A DNA stretch of 64,000 bases from Flabesymbios commensalis (GCA_964017125.1 OZ024914.1:19973102-20037101); one strand, 5' to 3'; numbered from the stretch's first letter, positions 1 through 12,439 are shown. Program-made: numbers and translations. Notes: generated by a model not told the origin, from the sequence alone.

Positions 1-504
1 CTTCACTGCGTGACAGTTTCAAGCAGTGAATCACGAATAGGCTATAGATTGGGAGTTGTATAAAATGATAGATTTAAAGTCCATAATTATTACAAATTTG
101 TGCTGTACGTAAATAAAAATATATCCATTTTTTAATTATATTTATAAAAACATGTTTTATGTTATAAGTGTAACTAAACATATCATAACGATAATATATA
201 GGTTGATAATATAATAAAGTTGTACTTAATTTATCCTCGCTAGCCTGTGTTTTGCTGCTCAATACGAGACAGTTGCTGGGCGGATACTTGCCGTGCGAAT
301 ACTATAGTCGCATGCCGACGATAAATTTGCGACTTCGTGTCACAAGTTTTCAAATTAATAATTTATATTATTGTTTTCAATAATGTATTTGATAGGAGAC
401 TATGTCAGTCATCGTACTGATAATGCTTTCTGCCACGGATGAACGAGAGCGTGATAAAGGAGACATAAATTTAAAATGACAGCAGCAGACAATTAAGCGC
501 TGAG

Positions 505-572
505 ACCCTATGCTGGTTCAACGTTGGTCCACCGTCTCCGACGCTGGACCAACGCTATGCCAGCTTAGGGTG
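505..572. repeat. Family A palindrome
   Basis: GCTGGTTCAACGTTGGTCCA, centre CGTCTCCGACG, TGGACCAACGCTATGCCAGC. Palindromic with a short non-complementary centre. Confidence 0.65.
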
Positions 573-741
573 AATATCTCGCGTTGACGGTGATATAAGC
601 TGTGTGTATTCAGATAACACGGGCTCGGACGGATACATTCTAGACATTCTAGTTATTCGGGTCCTGTTTATGATTGTACCAAGAATTGATGAAATATTAT
701 ACGGATAATAATGGACACTGTCGTTTGAAAACAGTCCCACG

Positions 742-812
742 TCTCACGTTGACTTCATGTTGGGGCAACGCCTGCGACGTTGACCCACCATGAAGTCAAC
801 GTTGGGGTTAGA
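742..812. repeat. Family A palindrome, variant
   Basis: CAACGTTGACTTCATG-type arms (ACGTTGACTTCATGTTGGGG / CCCACCATGAAGTCAACGT) around CGCCTGCGACG. Confidence 0.6.
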
Positions 813-1009
813 CTATTGCCTTATAATTATGTATTTATGTTAATGATGCCGCTGCCGCGGTGTGAAGCTGATTTAATTATAATATACTTCATATCACATT
901 TACTGTAGGCCATATGACAATAATATGATGATGTAGTATTGTCTGTACACATGGCACAAGGTAAAACTATCTTGTAATGGCCGGCGATGACATAAACCGA
1001 GATAAATGT

Positions 1010-1130
1010 CTTCCCAGGAAACAACCAACCCAATGTTTGTCCAATGTTGGGCCAGCGTATTAGACGGTGGACCAACATTGGACCAACATTGGGTTCATTT
1101 ATCGTGTTTGCTGGGCTACCGGCCCGGTGT
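1010..1130. repeat. Family A palindrome, full length
   Basis: CCCAGGAAACAACCAACCCA to TTTATCGTGTTTGCTGGG, core GGGCCAGCGTATTAGACGGT. Shows the family ends (CCCAGCAAACA in consensus). Confidence 0.75.
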
Positions 1131-1243
1131 GTGGTACACATCCCAGCAAAAAACAAAATGGATCAATGCCTCCTCTGTCAGCCTATTTCGTAATAACGTG
1201 TTTTTTCTGTCATTTTTGTAGGAATAGGGCCATAAAATCTATA

Positions 1244-1489
1244 TTAACCCTTTAACCGCCAAATTATTCAATTTGAATTTTCACCCACTTGAAGTTGTGT
1301 CTCGCTGACGCGATCCACAACTTCAAGTGAGTGAAAATTATTCAGATTTGACAAAATGGAGGTCAACTGATTTCAAATCTTGCTGGTTGATGTCACATTT
1401 TATCTTTAACATATTTAAAATGTGGTACTTAATGTGCTAATAAAAAATGAAAACCCGAATATATGCGGCACCGGCGGTTAAAAGGTTAA
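1244..1489 (+). mobile_element. Family B TTAA MITE (piggyBac-like ends), copy 1
   Basis: TTAA then CCCTTTAACCGCC at the left and GGCGGTTAAAAGG then TTAA at the right, 246 bp. Near the left end is a hairpin with 22 bp arms (TTTTCACCCACTTGAAGTTG..) around the loop TCTCGCTGACGCGATC. TTAA duplications and CCCTTT ends are the marks of piggyBac-type elements; there is no transposase. Confidence 0.8.
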
Positions 1490-1560
1490 CCCTTAAATCT
1501 CCGAGATATGTTTGACTTTACACGTCAGCTTTTGGCGCCTAAGGTCGGTCCTGAAGGGTT
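1486..1560. mobile_element. Tiny TTAA-flanked element sharing a TTAA with family B copy 1
   Basis: TTAACCCTTAAATCTCC at 1486 and CCTGAAGGGTTAA ending at 1560 form inverted ends of a 75 bp unit. It uses the same TTAA as the right end of the preceding MITE. Confidence 0.5.
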
Positions 1561-2224
1561 AAAATAGGAATTAAATTTCCCCGACGTGTTCTGATGGGCC
1601 ACAGCCCTCGAGTGTGTGTCTTGACCAAGAAAAGTCAAAACTATTTTTTATTCCCCTAAAACTGTATATATCCAAGGGTGCGTTTTCTGCCCAAGCTGCG
1701 TGTTAATTTTCATATAGGTGAGGTTTTAAATTTTGGCGAGTGTATATTTAATATCCTGAGTTGAATACGGGAGGTGGGGTCATGTTGCGATATATCTAAT
1801 AATGCTAATGGTCCGTCTCAAATTATGTAATGTGACTTACATCATAGCGATTAACCCTTTGCGGACCAAGTTACTGTATTCATGGCTTACTTTTATCAAG
1901 AAGCAGTAGCCATTCGTAGGATAGTGTAAATTTAAAATAAATGTATTCAATAACATTTCTTCAGTTAATATAATCAACGAAAATGCACGAATTAATAGTA
2001 ATAATGCATATTAGGTAAAAACAATTTCATAACATTATTGTGTATGTCAGCGGTTGATTGTTTCTTCAGGATTTGGAAGGTTAATACGATTTTAATTTCC
2101 AGAGCTTGTTGAATAACACCTATATCTTGTCCTCTTGATTGGATGGTCACTAGGGTATTAAACATGTAAGACCAGTGATTATACTGTTCACAATAAGCAT
2201 GTTAAGTAAACGACCGACCGGTCA

Positions 2225-2410
2225 TTTTAACACTTTAAGCCCTCATGATGCGTCAAAGCATCCTTTTCATCCTGAAAAATTATCCTATATCCGACAAAAC
2301 ATGACAATTTATTTTAATTTGTCTCCCACAAGTCATATCTTGCATTGCAAGTCGAGAATTGCGATAGCAATTCTAGACTTGTAATGGCTTGACAATTCTA
2401 ATGGCTTGAA
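2225..2410. mobile_element. Family E TTAA-type MITE, copy 1
   Basis: TTAACACTTTAAGCCCTCATG start; inner palindrome AGAATTGC-GATA-GCAATTCT with CAAGTC / GACTTG outside it. Confidence 0.6.
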
Positions 2411-2844
2411 GGTTTATTACCATATCTTGGTAGTCATTGGTTAATACACCAATGACATTTTAGGTACTACTATCATTGCATATATAGAGCTGACTTTTTC
2501 AACATCCAACAAACTGACATAGTACTTTACGCACTGGAATAGGATCTTCATCTTCTGAATAAAATAATGAGTAATTAGTATATATTTTATAAAATCCTGA
2601 ATAGTCAGCCAGCCAACAAAGGCTATCGTGTCACCATGGCTCAAATCGTTGTTACAAGCAATCTATCTATCCAGATATGTTCTATAGATACCAGAGAGCG
2701 CTAGGGTAGATAACATTTTTTTACAGTCCTGGAAAGTGTTTAAAGCTGAAAAACGAAATGGCCGCCAAATTCACTATGACATGTACTATTATTCCATATA
2801 TCCCGAACCCCTATCGTCAATAACACTTGTATATCACGAAGTTG

Positions 2845-3157
2845 GGCGGGGGCCCTAGGGTAGTGGTTAGCACCGCTGCCTTTCACACCAGAGTTCGGGG
2901 TTCGGTTCCCGGTCTCGGCGGTTTGAAAGAAACAAAAAGTGTTTCTTCCCCATCCACGTGTGAAAGTCAGTATTGTGGGGAGCCTCCGTGACCGAGAGGT
3001 AGCGTGCTCGGCCTCAGACCGCCAGGGCTCGAATTTCGAATCCTGTGTCTGGAGGACAGTGTCATCTCAATCATCTCACCATCCTCAGGAGGTTCTCCTG
3101 GCCCAGTTTAGCCTATATGTGCACAAAGGTGGCCTAAAGCCCGATTCATTTCATTTT
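2845..3157 (+). mobile_element. Dimeric tRNA-derived SINE, copy 1
   Basis: Two tRNA-like monomers in one unit: the first with TAGTGGTTAGCACCGC and GGTTCGGTTCCCGG, the second with GACCGAGAGGTAGCGTGCTC and TTTCGAATCC, then a tail with CTCCTGGCCCAGTTTAGCC ending in TTCATTTCATTTT. A 15 bp target duplication flanks it (2830-2844 and 3158-3172, TATATCAC.AAGTTG, one mismatch). Confidence 0.85.
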
Positions 3158-3224
3158 TATATCACCAAGTTGACAAACGTGTGCACCCTGATTATGTTAT
3201 GCATGTTGCGTGATCGTTTTATCT

Positions 3225-3478
3225 CAAAATGGCTTTGAAATGAAGGAGATGATACTGCCCTCCAAACACAGGATTCGAAATTGGTGCCCTGGCGGACTGA
3301 GGCCGAGCGAGCTACCTCTCGGCCACGAAGGTTCCTCATAATATTGAATCATTACAAGTAAGCGAGGAAGAAACATTTTGTGTTTTTCAAACTTGAAGGC
3401 CAGAGTGGGGTTCAAACCCACAATATCCGATTTTCCAAGCAGGCAGATTTAACCACTGCACCAGGCCCCCCGCCCGGC
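3225..3478 (-). mobile_element. Dimeric tRNA-derived SINE, copy 2, diverged and shortened
   Basis: Inverted relative to copy 1 and only about 70 bp from it. Retains CAGGATTCGAAATT, CGAGCTACCTCTCGGCCACG and GGGGTTCAAACCCAC. The tail end is missing and the divergence is much higher, so it is older or a subfamily. Confidence 0.7.
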
Positions 3479-3984
3479 ACTTTGTACTGCCCTGCCACCA
3501 CATCAAAAGCCCACTGTAGTTCAGCTCATTATTATTTATTTTATTTATTTACTTAAAATATATTTATGCAGGGTGTATCCATATTAGCAAAAAAATGTGC
3601 TAACTTATACATTCAGTAGTACAATAAAATTGTGATATTATAATTTAAATGGTATATATACAAATTAAAATATCTATAATCGAATCATAGTAACTGTTAC
3701 ATTTCAAATCAATTTAATTAGCCCTGCATAAGTAGGCTTTTTAAAAGTGCATTTTAATATGTGGATAACACCTAAAATTAAGTTAATGTTAAAAGCGGCA
3801 TTGCCATATGATAGCAATAAAAGTCAAAATTGCACGTTTCAACCCGTTCTCATCCTGTTTCACCAAATAATTTTTGGAACGGACAGGAAAGTTCTTCGAA
3901 CTGTTTCAGTGTGGAGGGTGCATAATGACCCAGTCAGTGGTAATGCCAGTACACATAGAACCATATAGTCTGTTCAATATCTCC

Positions 3985-4082
3985 GACAGGGCACATGACG
4001 TTCTTGCGACGTTGAATCAACGTCGTCGAATGTCCTTGACGTTGATTCAACCTCGCAACAAAGGCATGTGCCCAGTGGGTTG
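3985..4082. repeat. Family A-like palindrome
   Basis: GGGCACATGACGTTCTTGCG / CGCAACAAAGGCATGTGCCC with inner arms ACGTTGAATCAACGTCG. Confidence 0.65.
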
Positions 4083-4381
4083 ACTAGTTAGTAATGTCAA
4101 ACACAATGGCTCCCATGGGAGGGTGTCTAAAACCAAGCTAAATATATAATATGCTTGGTCACGTAAACTGAATACCCGAGAGGCTGCATCGTGTGTGATT
4201 AATCTGAAACGGAGAGTTTTGTAAGGAATGGCACCAAATAGAAGTACTTCATCTTCACTTTTTGTACTGAGAGTATATTTTTTTTAAATATGCTTAACGG
4301 TTTTTAATCACACGTCAGTGTTTTTGCTTAAGTAGAATGTTTACTGTAAAATGTTAATGTAAAATAGTATTATCATACCTC

Positions 4382-4464
4382 AGTGCAAAGCCAAAATGTA
4401 GTATCTACTTACTTTCAAACTAAACTTGTAAAGTAAACAGATACTCTTCCTTTTGGCTTTGCAT
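4382..4464. repeat. Family D palindrome (TGCAAAGCCAAAA ends), copy 1
   Basis: TGCAAAGCCAAAATGTAGTA / TTCCTTTTGGCTTTGCA with inner TTTACTTTACAAG-like arms. Gives the full family ends. Confidence 0.7.
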
Positions 4465-4945
4465 GGCATAATTCGAATAGCCCCCTGTATATAGGCAGTA
4501 ACGTATACCTTATTCACGGACACGAGCAGTGCTCAACTGGTAAATTTAAATTTACGCTATATCATCCGAGCCCATAATGTAGCGAGTATCAGTGTTTTAA
4601 GAGCTTGATTTTGATAATAACCAAAAATGTCCCATAGAACGTGCCCTCATGATACAGGTTTATACAGTCGATTGTTCTGAGTAATAACAAAAACTATATA
4701 AAGTACTTGGTAATAACAAGGGTGGTAATAATAAATAGACAATGAGTTAGTCAGATGATCGTAAGTAATCGTAATACGAATCATTCCCCGAATCTAATCG
4801 ATTGTTCCTTGATAAAAATTCCATGCAGATCTTTTCATTGCTGTAACCATGGTAACGTAATCAGACGGACAGACAGACAGACAGACCAACCAACAAGACC
4901 AAAGACATAACCTGCCTGGCGTAGATAATATAACGTGTGTTTCGA

Positions 4946-5182
4946 TTAACCCCTAGAGTACTGATGTCCACCACAGTTGACATTTCTTTGGCACATGTAT
5001 AACCTGTTGTTAAAAGTGAAATCATATTATGCCTTCAATCAAGAAACACTGATAGATGTTGGGACTTGAATTTCACAAATTAAACAGATTTTCAGTCCCT
5101 TAAAGTTGTGTCTCGCTACCGCGACACACAACATTAAGTGACTGAAAATTTAAATTGAATAGGTCCGTGCTCTGGGGGTTAA
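4946..5182 (+). mobile_element. Family B TTAA MITE, copy 2
   Basis: Ends TTAACCCCTAGAGTACTG and CCGTGCTCTGGGGGTTAA; the hairpin (CTTAAAGTTGTG / CACAACATTAAG) is here near the right end. A subfamily with different terminal bases. Confidence 0.7.
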
Positions 5183-5946
5183 ATGTGTTCCTCAGAAGCC
5201 CTCCTTGTACAATTTTAACCAGACGAGTCATTTGATTCATCAGCTCCGCCGCGTGACTGGAAGAAATAAAATAAAAAAAAAAAAAATAAATAAATTAGTG
5301 TTATTTTTTCACCCATGTGACAACTTCAAATGGGTGAAAAAGTGTCATGTTTATCAGTTTATTTAATTTGAGACCAAACATTTGCAAATCGTGATGTTCA
5401 AACACACTTTTATTAAGAAGAACAGTGATTCAGTCGACCAATACAACAAATTAAAATTTAGCCGTGATTAGCGGTGAAATGATTAAATGTGTATCATCTT
5501 CATGGGTATACTAACACGTGAAATATATTATACATGTATTATACCAGCCTACCAGTTGAGTTTGATGTATTCGAGTATAGTCATGTGGTTGAGTAGCAAT
5601 ACAATATTCGATTATTATTAGACTGATAAAAACAATAATAGATAATCGGAGATGATATGTGCTAAGGTTTGATGTGGATAAACATGATTGTACTCACCAT
5701 GCTCACTGGCCGGTCAAATTTTTGCTAAGATGAAAAATTAGAGTGTTGTGTGACCTCGACATTCTACGTCAATCCCCGCGTTAACCACATCGTAAAATAC
5801 TGCAATTATCATAGTAAAATGTGCCCATTCAATTGGCACTGCATACAAAAGAACATTATTTTATTAAGCGTCACTGAACAATTCCCGAGCTGGAAATTAT
5901 ATATAATTATAAATGTATATACATGGATGTGATGCTACAGCAGGTC

Positions 5947-6104
5947 TGCTCTGCAAAGCAAAAAGGCATTAACTATTTACTTAAATAGTAAGCAGTTACC
6001 ACATTTTGCCTTTACATGCAGAGTAGCTTTGTTTCGCAAACCCAAAAGGCAGTGGCTGCTTACTGAAAAAGAAATACCGCATATGGCATTTTGGCTTTAC
6101 ACTG
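5947..6104. repeat. Family D palindromes, two adjacent copies
   Basis: First CTGCAAAGCAAAAAGGCA / TGCCTTTACATGCAGAG (5947-6027), second CAAACCCAAAAGGCAGTGG / ATGGCATTTTGGCTTTAC (6035-6104). Confidence 0.65.
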
Positions 6105-6826
6105 TTTTCTGCAACGGAATTTCAGCTGACACCTTCTGCGTGCTACACATAATTGTCTCAATTTTGACCTAATTCTGAATTAAAGTGTATTTATGTAGGC
6201 ATGTCTAATGCTGGGAATTCATAGTATTTTCATTTCATTTCGTTAGGCCTATTAACTCACAGATGTAGTCTGGTCACTTTAGTTTTGCTCTTTTGACCTT
6301 TCATGGTAGCGTTGTTCTGGTTGCCATGTTAAGATTTATATTTATAATAAAAATTTTATATTTAATTTATTATACTGAATTATAATCTGATAGGTAGTTT
6401 GATCATTTTGATTTGAATATGTATATTATGTGAAAGCAAATAAACATTTCAATATCGCAAAAAAGTGGTACTGTGAACATTTTTATTTTGGCAAACCATA
6501 TGTTGTTGAGCTCTATATAGCCTAATGTTGATAAATAAAACTTGCGACATCGACAGATTGGATAAAATCAGTGCCAGTCACATTCTTGGCTGGTCTATTT
6601 TTATCCTAGAATGTGGTTTTGTGGAAGTCTAGACAACCCTCTCCTGTCTTCGCGGACTTCACGGTTAATTATGTTAGATATTTGTTTGTGACTGTACGCT
6701 AACAGTATTGTGCATCTCGTCATATCCATCTACCAGGAAATGTTGAGTCAATCACATAAATAGTCGTTCAATCTCCCCCGTATTTTATTTGTTTTGATGA
6801 TCTGTTTTTTTTTATTCGCGTACGGT

Positions 6827-7503
6827 AGTCAGTCAGTCAGTCAGTCAGTCAGTCAGTCAGTCAGTCAGTCAGTCAGTCAGTCAGTCAGTCAGTCAGTCAG
6901 TCAGTCAGTCAGTCAGTCAGTCAGTCAGTCAGTCAGTCAGTCAGTCAGTCAGTCAGTCAGTCAGTCAGTCAGTCAGTCAGTCAGTCAGTCAGTCAGTCAG
7001 TCAGTCAGTCAGTCAGTCAGTCAGTCAGTCAGTCAGTCAGTCAGTCAGTCAGTCAGTCAGTCAGTCAGTCAGTCAGTCAGTCAGTCAGTCAGTCAGTCAG
7101 TCAGTCAGTCAGTCAGTCAGTCAGTCAGTCAGTCAGTCAGTCAGTCAGTCAGTCAGTCAGTCAGTCAGTCAGTCAGTCAGTCAGTCAGTCAGTCAGTCAG
7201 TCAGTCAGTCAGTCAGTCAGTCAGTCAGTCAGTCAGTCAGTCAGTCAGTCAGTCAGTCAGTCAGTCAGTCAGTCAGTCAGTCAGGCAGTCAGTCAGTCAG
7301 TCAGTCAGTCAGTCAGTCAGTCAGTCAGTCAGTCAGTCAGTCAGTCAGTCAGTCAGTCAGTCAGTCAGTCAGTCAGTCAGTCAGTCACTCACTCACTCAC
7401 TCACTCACTCACTCACTCACTCACTCACTCACTCACTCACTCACTCACTCACTCACTCACTCACTCACTCACTCACTCACTCACTCACTCACTCACTCAC
7501 TCA
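6827..7503. repeat. Compound tetranucleotide microsatellite (TCAG)n then (TCAC)n
   Basis: About 139 uninterrupted TCAG units (6827-7384) with a single T-to-G change at 7285, switching abruptly to about 30 TCAC units (7385-7503). The open frame through it (Ser-Val-Ser-Gln repeats) is an artefact of period and length. Confidence 0.98.
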
Positions 7504-7785
7504 ACTAAAGTGATATAATTATGTAAATATATATATTTTTTACAAAATAATTATTCACATTTGTAATTATTCACATTTGGCTTTTTGTTGTCAGACACGT
7601 ATTTTGTTTGAAAAGTTTCGCTATGTCTTTCAAAAGTACTAGTAAATACTAATAAGTAGTGATATATACATGTAGCCCCTATAGAACATGATGAAAACGC
7701 CATAGCGCCATGACCACCATATGAGGAGATGAATGACATAGTTGTGGTGGTGATATGGTCAATGTTATATTTAATATCCCTACAG

Positions 7786-7873
7786 TGACCTACACTGCCA
7801 ATGCTACATACACCAGACAGACAGTGACTGGTCACACGCGGGACGCCGCGACCACGGTGACGGGGAATAAGTG
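7786..7873 (+). CDS. Possible upstream exon of the same unrecognised gene
   Basis: After ATCCCTACAG the frame reads VTYTANATYTRQTVTGHTRD then AATTVTGNK, Thr-rich and beta-strand-like with an NAT sequon. Using the weak donor T|GTGGTT it joins the next exon in phase, giving GNK-C-EHREH. GC content rises locally and the codons look used. The donor is poor, so the 3' limit is uncertain. Confidence 0.35.
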
Positions 7874-8047
7874 TGGTTTTACACCGAATTCATCTGAAAT
7901 TCACAGAAATGTTATGTATAATTATATGGATGTATAAAGGAATTCTTGACTCCGACATGAATGATTATTGCAAAATCTGGCTACATCTGATCACTCCAGC
8001 TCTCAGCTTGAACCTGTTCTGCCGTTCGAGGCCAACAAGTAGTAACA

Positions 8048-8092
8048 GTTTACTTTTCAAGTAAGCAGTTACTACCTTTTGGATTTGTGAGT
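8048..8092. repeat. Family D palindrome, partial
   Basis: AGTTTACTTTTCAAGTAAGC followed by AGTTACTACCTTTTGG. Confidence 0.5.
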
Positions 8093-8767
8093 TTAAGAGT
8101 TTAACTGCCCAAGTTATCCACTGGGAAGTTTTACTCACTTGAAGTTGTGTTTCGTAATATTTTGTCAAAGTTGAAAGTCAAATATATCTAAATCGTTCTC
8201 ATGTAAGACACATTCCACCTATAAAATGTCATCTCTAAACATGTTAAAGTGGTATAAAAAAAAGATTAAAAACGATTGTAGTGATTGGAGCTTGACGGGC
8301 AAATGTGCTGGTATCGAATTTTTAATCATTTTTTATTATTCAGTTGAAGCTGACACAGCTGGCTCAATAACGCCAATTTGGCATGGATTAAACACCCCCC
8401 CCCCCGTGTTAATCAAGTGCACATGCTATTGCAATGCACGCTTTATGCAATTTTGACATATGCATCTGTACATTAATTTGATAAAATTAATTGAACAAAT
8501 TTCGTTAATTTCATGAGATTTGATCTATGTACTGGTGCCACCTTTAGCACCTCACGGTGAATGAAAAGGCCGCGGTTTAACCCTTATAACATTGCAATAT
8601 TTTTTTAATATCTTAGTATAGCTTCATTTGAATAACTATGTTTGAATATAGCTATTGCAATTCCCAGCTTGAGCAGTCTTGAGTGGAATAAAATAACCCT
8701 TTTACGACACCACGGAGCCTACCTGGCAGTTTAATAATTGATACACATGGATTATCTTTATTTACAG

Positions 8768-9125
8768 GCGAGCACAGAGAGCATGCCGATATGAAGGAGA
8801 GCTATGTGTGCACTTTACCTGGTGAATATTGGAGAAATGTGTCCGTCTTTTCCTGTCAAACAAGTCGATATTATAAAGCGAATGTGATTCACACATTGAC
8901 AGATTTAGTTGCTACAACTACGGTAACTGCACCTTTGAAGTATTTTTTGAAATATCCTCTTCATGTCGATATAATATGTAGTTTCGTTATCGATATGGTG
9001 AACCTGGGAGACATGTCGACCTGCAATGGCACATTAACAAGTCGCCATTTATCTCTTTATGATTATAATTATACCAAATCATACCAATACACTATATATT
9101 TTGGAAACACGCAAAGGCGAACAGC
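8768..9125 (+). CDS. Unrecognised extracellular-protein exon
   Basis: A 358 bp open stretch between a good acceptor (TTTATTTACAG) and a strong donor (GC|GTAAGT at 9126). It reads EHREHADMKESYVCTLPGEY, then WRNVSVFSCQTSRYYKANVI, TDLVATTTVTAPLKYFL, HVDIICSF and DMSTCNGTLTSRH. Four Cys (VCTL, SCQT, ICSF, TCNG), several N-glycosylation sequons (NVS, NGT, NYT) and alternating beta-like residues suggest an extracellular domain. It starts one base into a codon and ends two bases into one, so more exons must exist, but I could not place them. Family unknown. Confidence 0.5.
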
Positions 9126-10233
9126 GTAAGTTATGCATGAACTAGATCAATTTGACATCACGTTATCATGGTTATACAAACATTCAATATTATAAATATT
9201 CCAACATATTATTTTTGAAACTTTTTATTCACACTTCACTGCTTGTCATGGAGGTAACGCTAGCCATACGGCAGTAACGGCTCCAGTTATACAATTATAA
9301 AAGGTTAACTTTTAATATGTAATTATACCATATTTAATCATCTTTGAGTGATCGTTGAGTGATCAATGTTAGCCTCAAAGTGAATCATTATTGAAGAGTG
9401 AAACATGTGACTGAGATCACGTATGAAACCCTTGATTTTCCGAACTTAGAAGTCGATCAATATATCATATCATCTGCAAACAATTAGCAGCATCGTTCAT
9501 TATCCAGAATAATATTATACGATTGTGAAAGAAAACAATTATGAACTATTTCTGGTCCCAAATAAATCTATAGCATTCTACCCCAAAATATAAATATCTA
9601 GGAGAATATTGGTCTGGGTTGATTCTATTATGCATGGTCCGAGGATATTTTTTGAAAGAAGCAAAACTCCTGTAAATGAATAAAAAAAACCTTTCTAAAT
9701 GTTATTATCATTGTAAAAACTAGCCAAGCAATTGAATGAAATGTCCAAATAGTTGATTTTATCTGAGATAATAATTCATTATTGCCGTCATTTAATTAAC
9801 TAATAATATTTATCGATTTATTCAATAAAACATATTAATTTGGGTATTTCTGTTCCTCTTAAAAATGTCTAATTACGTGCAGGTGGGACACACATATTGT
9901 ATTATTCTACAAATTATATTCCCTTACAGAGTAAATAACCGCACGATGTTCACGTAGTCTTTATTTTCAATGAAAATGTATTTATCATTAAGCCAACATT
10001 AAAAATCAGACCATGGCGAATGCTGTGTTATGTAATGACTATAATATTAATACCCCTGTCACACACCATCCTACAAAAACGCTTATCCATCTACGCATTT
10101 TGTGTTGTGACCTAAATAACGGACAAATGAAATTGAAATTGGATAAAGTACACTTTGGGGGTCATGAGCCAACTATATAACCATGTTGCATTATGCGGGA
10201 CATCTGAAAATGAGAAAATTATGCGGGCTGGGA

Positions 10234-10539
10234 AATAAAATGAAATGAATCGGGCTTTAGGCCACCTTTGTGCACATATAGGCTAAACTGGGCCAGGAGA
10301 ACCTCCTGAGGATGGTGAGATGATTGGGATAACACTGCCCTCCAGACACAGGATTCGAAATTCGAGCCCTGGCGGTCTGAGGTCGAGCACGCTACCTCTC
10401 GGTCACCTCTCGGCTCCCCACAATACTGACTTTCACACGTGGATGGGGAAGAAACATATTTTGTTTCTTTCAAACCGCCGAGACAGGGAACCGAACCACG
10501 AACTCTGGCGTGAAAGGCAGCGGTGCTAACCACTACCCT
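10234..10539 (-). mobile_element. Dimeric tRNA-derived SINE, copy 3
   Basis: Near-identical to copy 1 over both monomers and tail, with a perfect 13 bp target duplication ATGCGGGCTGGGA (10221-10233 and 10540-10552). Perfect duplication and low divergence mean a young insertion. Confidence 0.9.
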
Positions 10540-11142
10540 ATGCGGGCTGGGATGGGGGGATAAAAACTTAAATTAAGTTATAATAAATTCATTTGTTCAA
10601 AAATGATGGGTTGATAAAAACGCCTCGTTTCACTATTGTGCAGCATGAGCCTGTTTCTCCTTGTCTTTCTGTGGCGGAAGGTGGTTTGGATACGGCTCAA
10701 ATTGCCAGAAAACAGGATATTAATACTGAGATTTACCACCAGATTTCGAGACACCGAATAATAAATAGGCCACGACATGGAAGACAAATAAGGCACTGAA
10801 GATCTATGTGCGGTACAAGACATTGGTTTCTGCATAGACACTAATACAACGTTACCATTGGTTACGCATTGAACCAAGCGGAAACAAGTGAGTGACATCA
10901 GTTAATGGACATCAAGTCGTTTTGGCAGTGAAACATGCAAAAATGGGTCATACGCAATAGGCCTACTGTGGATGACCCACGTAAAAAATGGCAGACTCTC
11001 CTCTTCAATAAACAATTAATGAGTGGTATATTTCAGTTTATTGAAGCATATGGCATATTTGAACAGTACATCCATAAAGTGGTGTTACGTTTCTTTAATC
11101 CTCTTGTTCACACTGCCCTGCCAATGAGATTATTATGACTCC

Positions 11143-11213
11143 ATGCTGTCTGGCAAAGTCAAAGGGCAGTATCTTACTTCACAAGCAAATAGATTACTGC
11201 CTTGCAGAGCAGT
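11143..11213. repeat. Family D palindrome
   Basis: GCTGTCTGGCAAAGTCAAAG / CTGCCTTGCAGAGCAG with inner AGTATCTTACTTC. Confidence 0.5.
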
Positions 11214-12439
11214 GTACTACAAATGAATGTAGGCTACTGTTCCTACCTAAGTCGTGTGCTACAGGCCGAGTTCAGAGATCGCATAGCGGTCGTTGAATGA
11301 GCATAGGCTGGTGTGACAGTAGCTTTAATAGCGCACTTGAGACAATACTGACACTGTGTTATCTGGTTATAGGATACAGCAATGTTTGCTATCACTCAGA
11401 AGCGTACCCTGTGCCACCTGAAATTACCGGTATGCATATGTCTATAGTTGGTATGGTGGTGGTTCTATGTCAGCTCTATATTAGTCTACCATTTTGACCG
11501 CAGGCCACCGTTGGTCCAATAACAACTTAATATGTCACGTTTGTGTGGATGTATCAATATTTATCCAAGTATCTCAGTCTAGATCTAACTACCACATTGT
11601 CACTGACATGTAGTTTAATGCAAGCGGTAGCTGTGCTGTGTATACAGACGGAAATCCCATACAATCTTCACAAGAACAAACTAGTTATTCCCATTTCCAT
11701 TCACATTGAGATGTGAATTGCTGCCGCAATATGAGTGGAATTTATACGATTTGATAAAAACTCATAATAGGAAACACATTATGAAAGCTGATAGTCATAG
11801 AAAGTTAGAAAAAAACATTAAAAAAATTCCTTACCAAAATATTTTTATATCACGGTCTTATATAAGGTCTGGACTAGCCACACACAATTTGTTTACTCTA
11901 GATATTCATAGGAGGATTTTTAGCAGGGTAAAATCCCAAATGGCTGACTATCTCACAGAAATAACATAGGGAGTGATAATTAATCATAAATTTTCTTGCC
12001 AATGTGCTAAATAAAGGATTGGAAGTTGTTTCACAATAAATAAACGATATGAAAAAGAAAATGGCCGCCAAATGTTTCATTGATAACACATTTTTTTGCG
12101 CCTGTCTGTAGTCTTTGTCTCAAATTAAATTTTATTTCACTTTCAATTTTTTGTTTTTCGAATTTTTTATGTTTCACATTATTTATGCTATTATTTGAAA
12201 TTATTTTTAGAAACTTTGCATGTGGCTTTAATAAGCTTATTAGTCTAGTCAAAAAATTGTGTTCCCGTGCACCTTCGGCAATATACTTCTAATTGGTGTA
12301 TCTAGCTTAGAAAAAAACGTACAAAACGATTAGCTATGTTAACAAGCTGAAAAAAATGTCCCACGTGCCATTTTTATGCAAATTTGTACCGCCATTACCG
12401 AAAAATGTATATTGAGTTATGGCTCGGTCAATACCACAG

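Larger units (their letters stand above)
1561..6826. other. Repeat-rich stretch without a gene
   Basis: Apart from the SINEs and MITEs listed I see only AT-rich unique sequence, a short ACAG tract (4864-4885) and no open frame with coding character. Confidence 0.6.

Noticed and set aside
2845-3157. True tRNA genes
   Set aside because: Box A and B matches belong to SINE monomers with tails and target duplications; the cloverleaf is incomplete.
6794-7513. 239-codon open frame of Ser-Val-Ser-Gln repeats
   Set aside because: It is the translation of the TCAG/TCAC microsatellite; no coding context on either side.
8393-8406. Poly-C tract and other homopolymers as regulatory sites
   Set aside because: Short simple runs with no supporting context.
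11374-11430. 57 bp segment with splice-like edges (YSNVCYHSEAYPVPPEITG)
   Set aside because: Phase does not follow from the 8768-9125 exon and no partner was found; too short to support alone.
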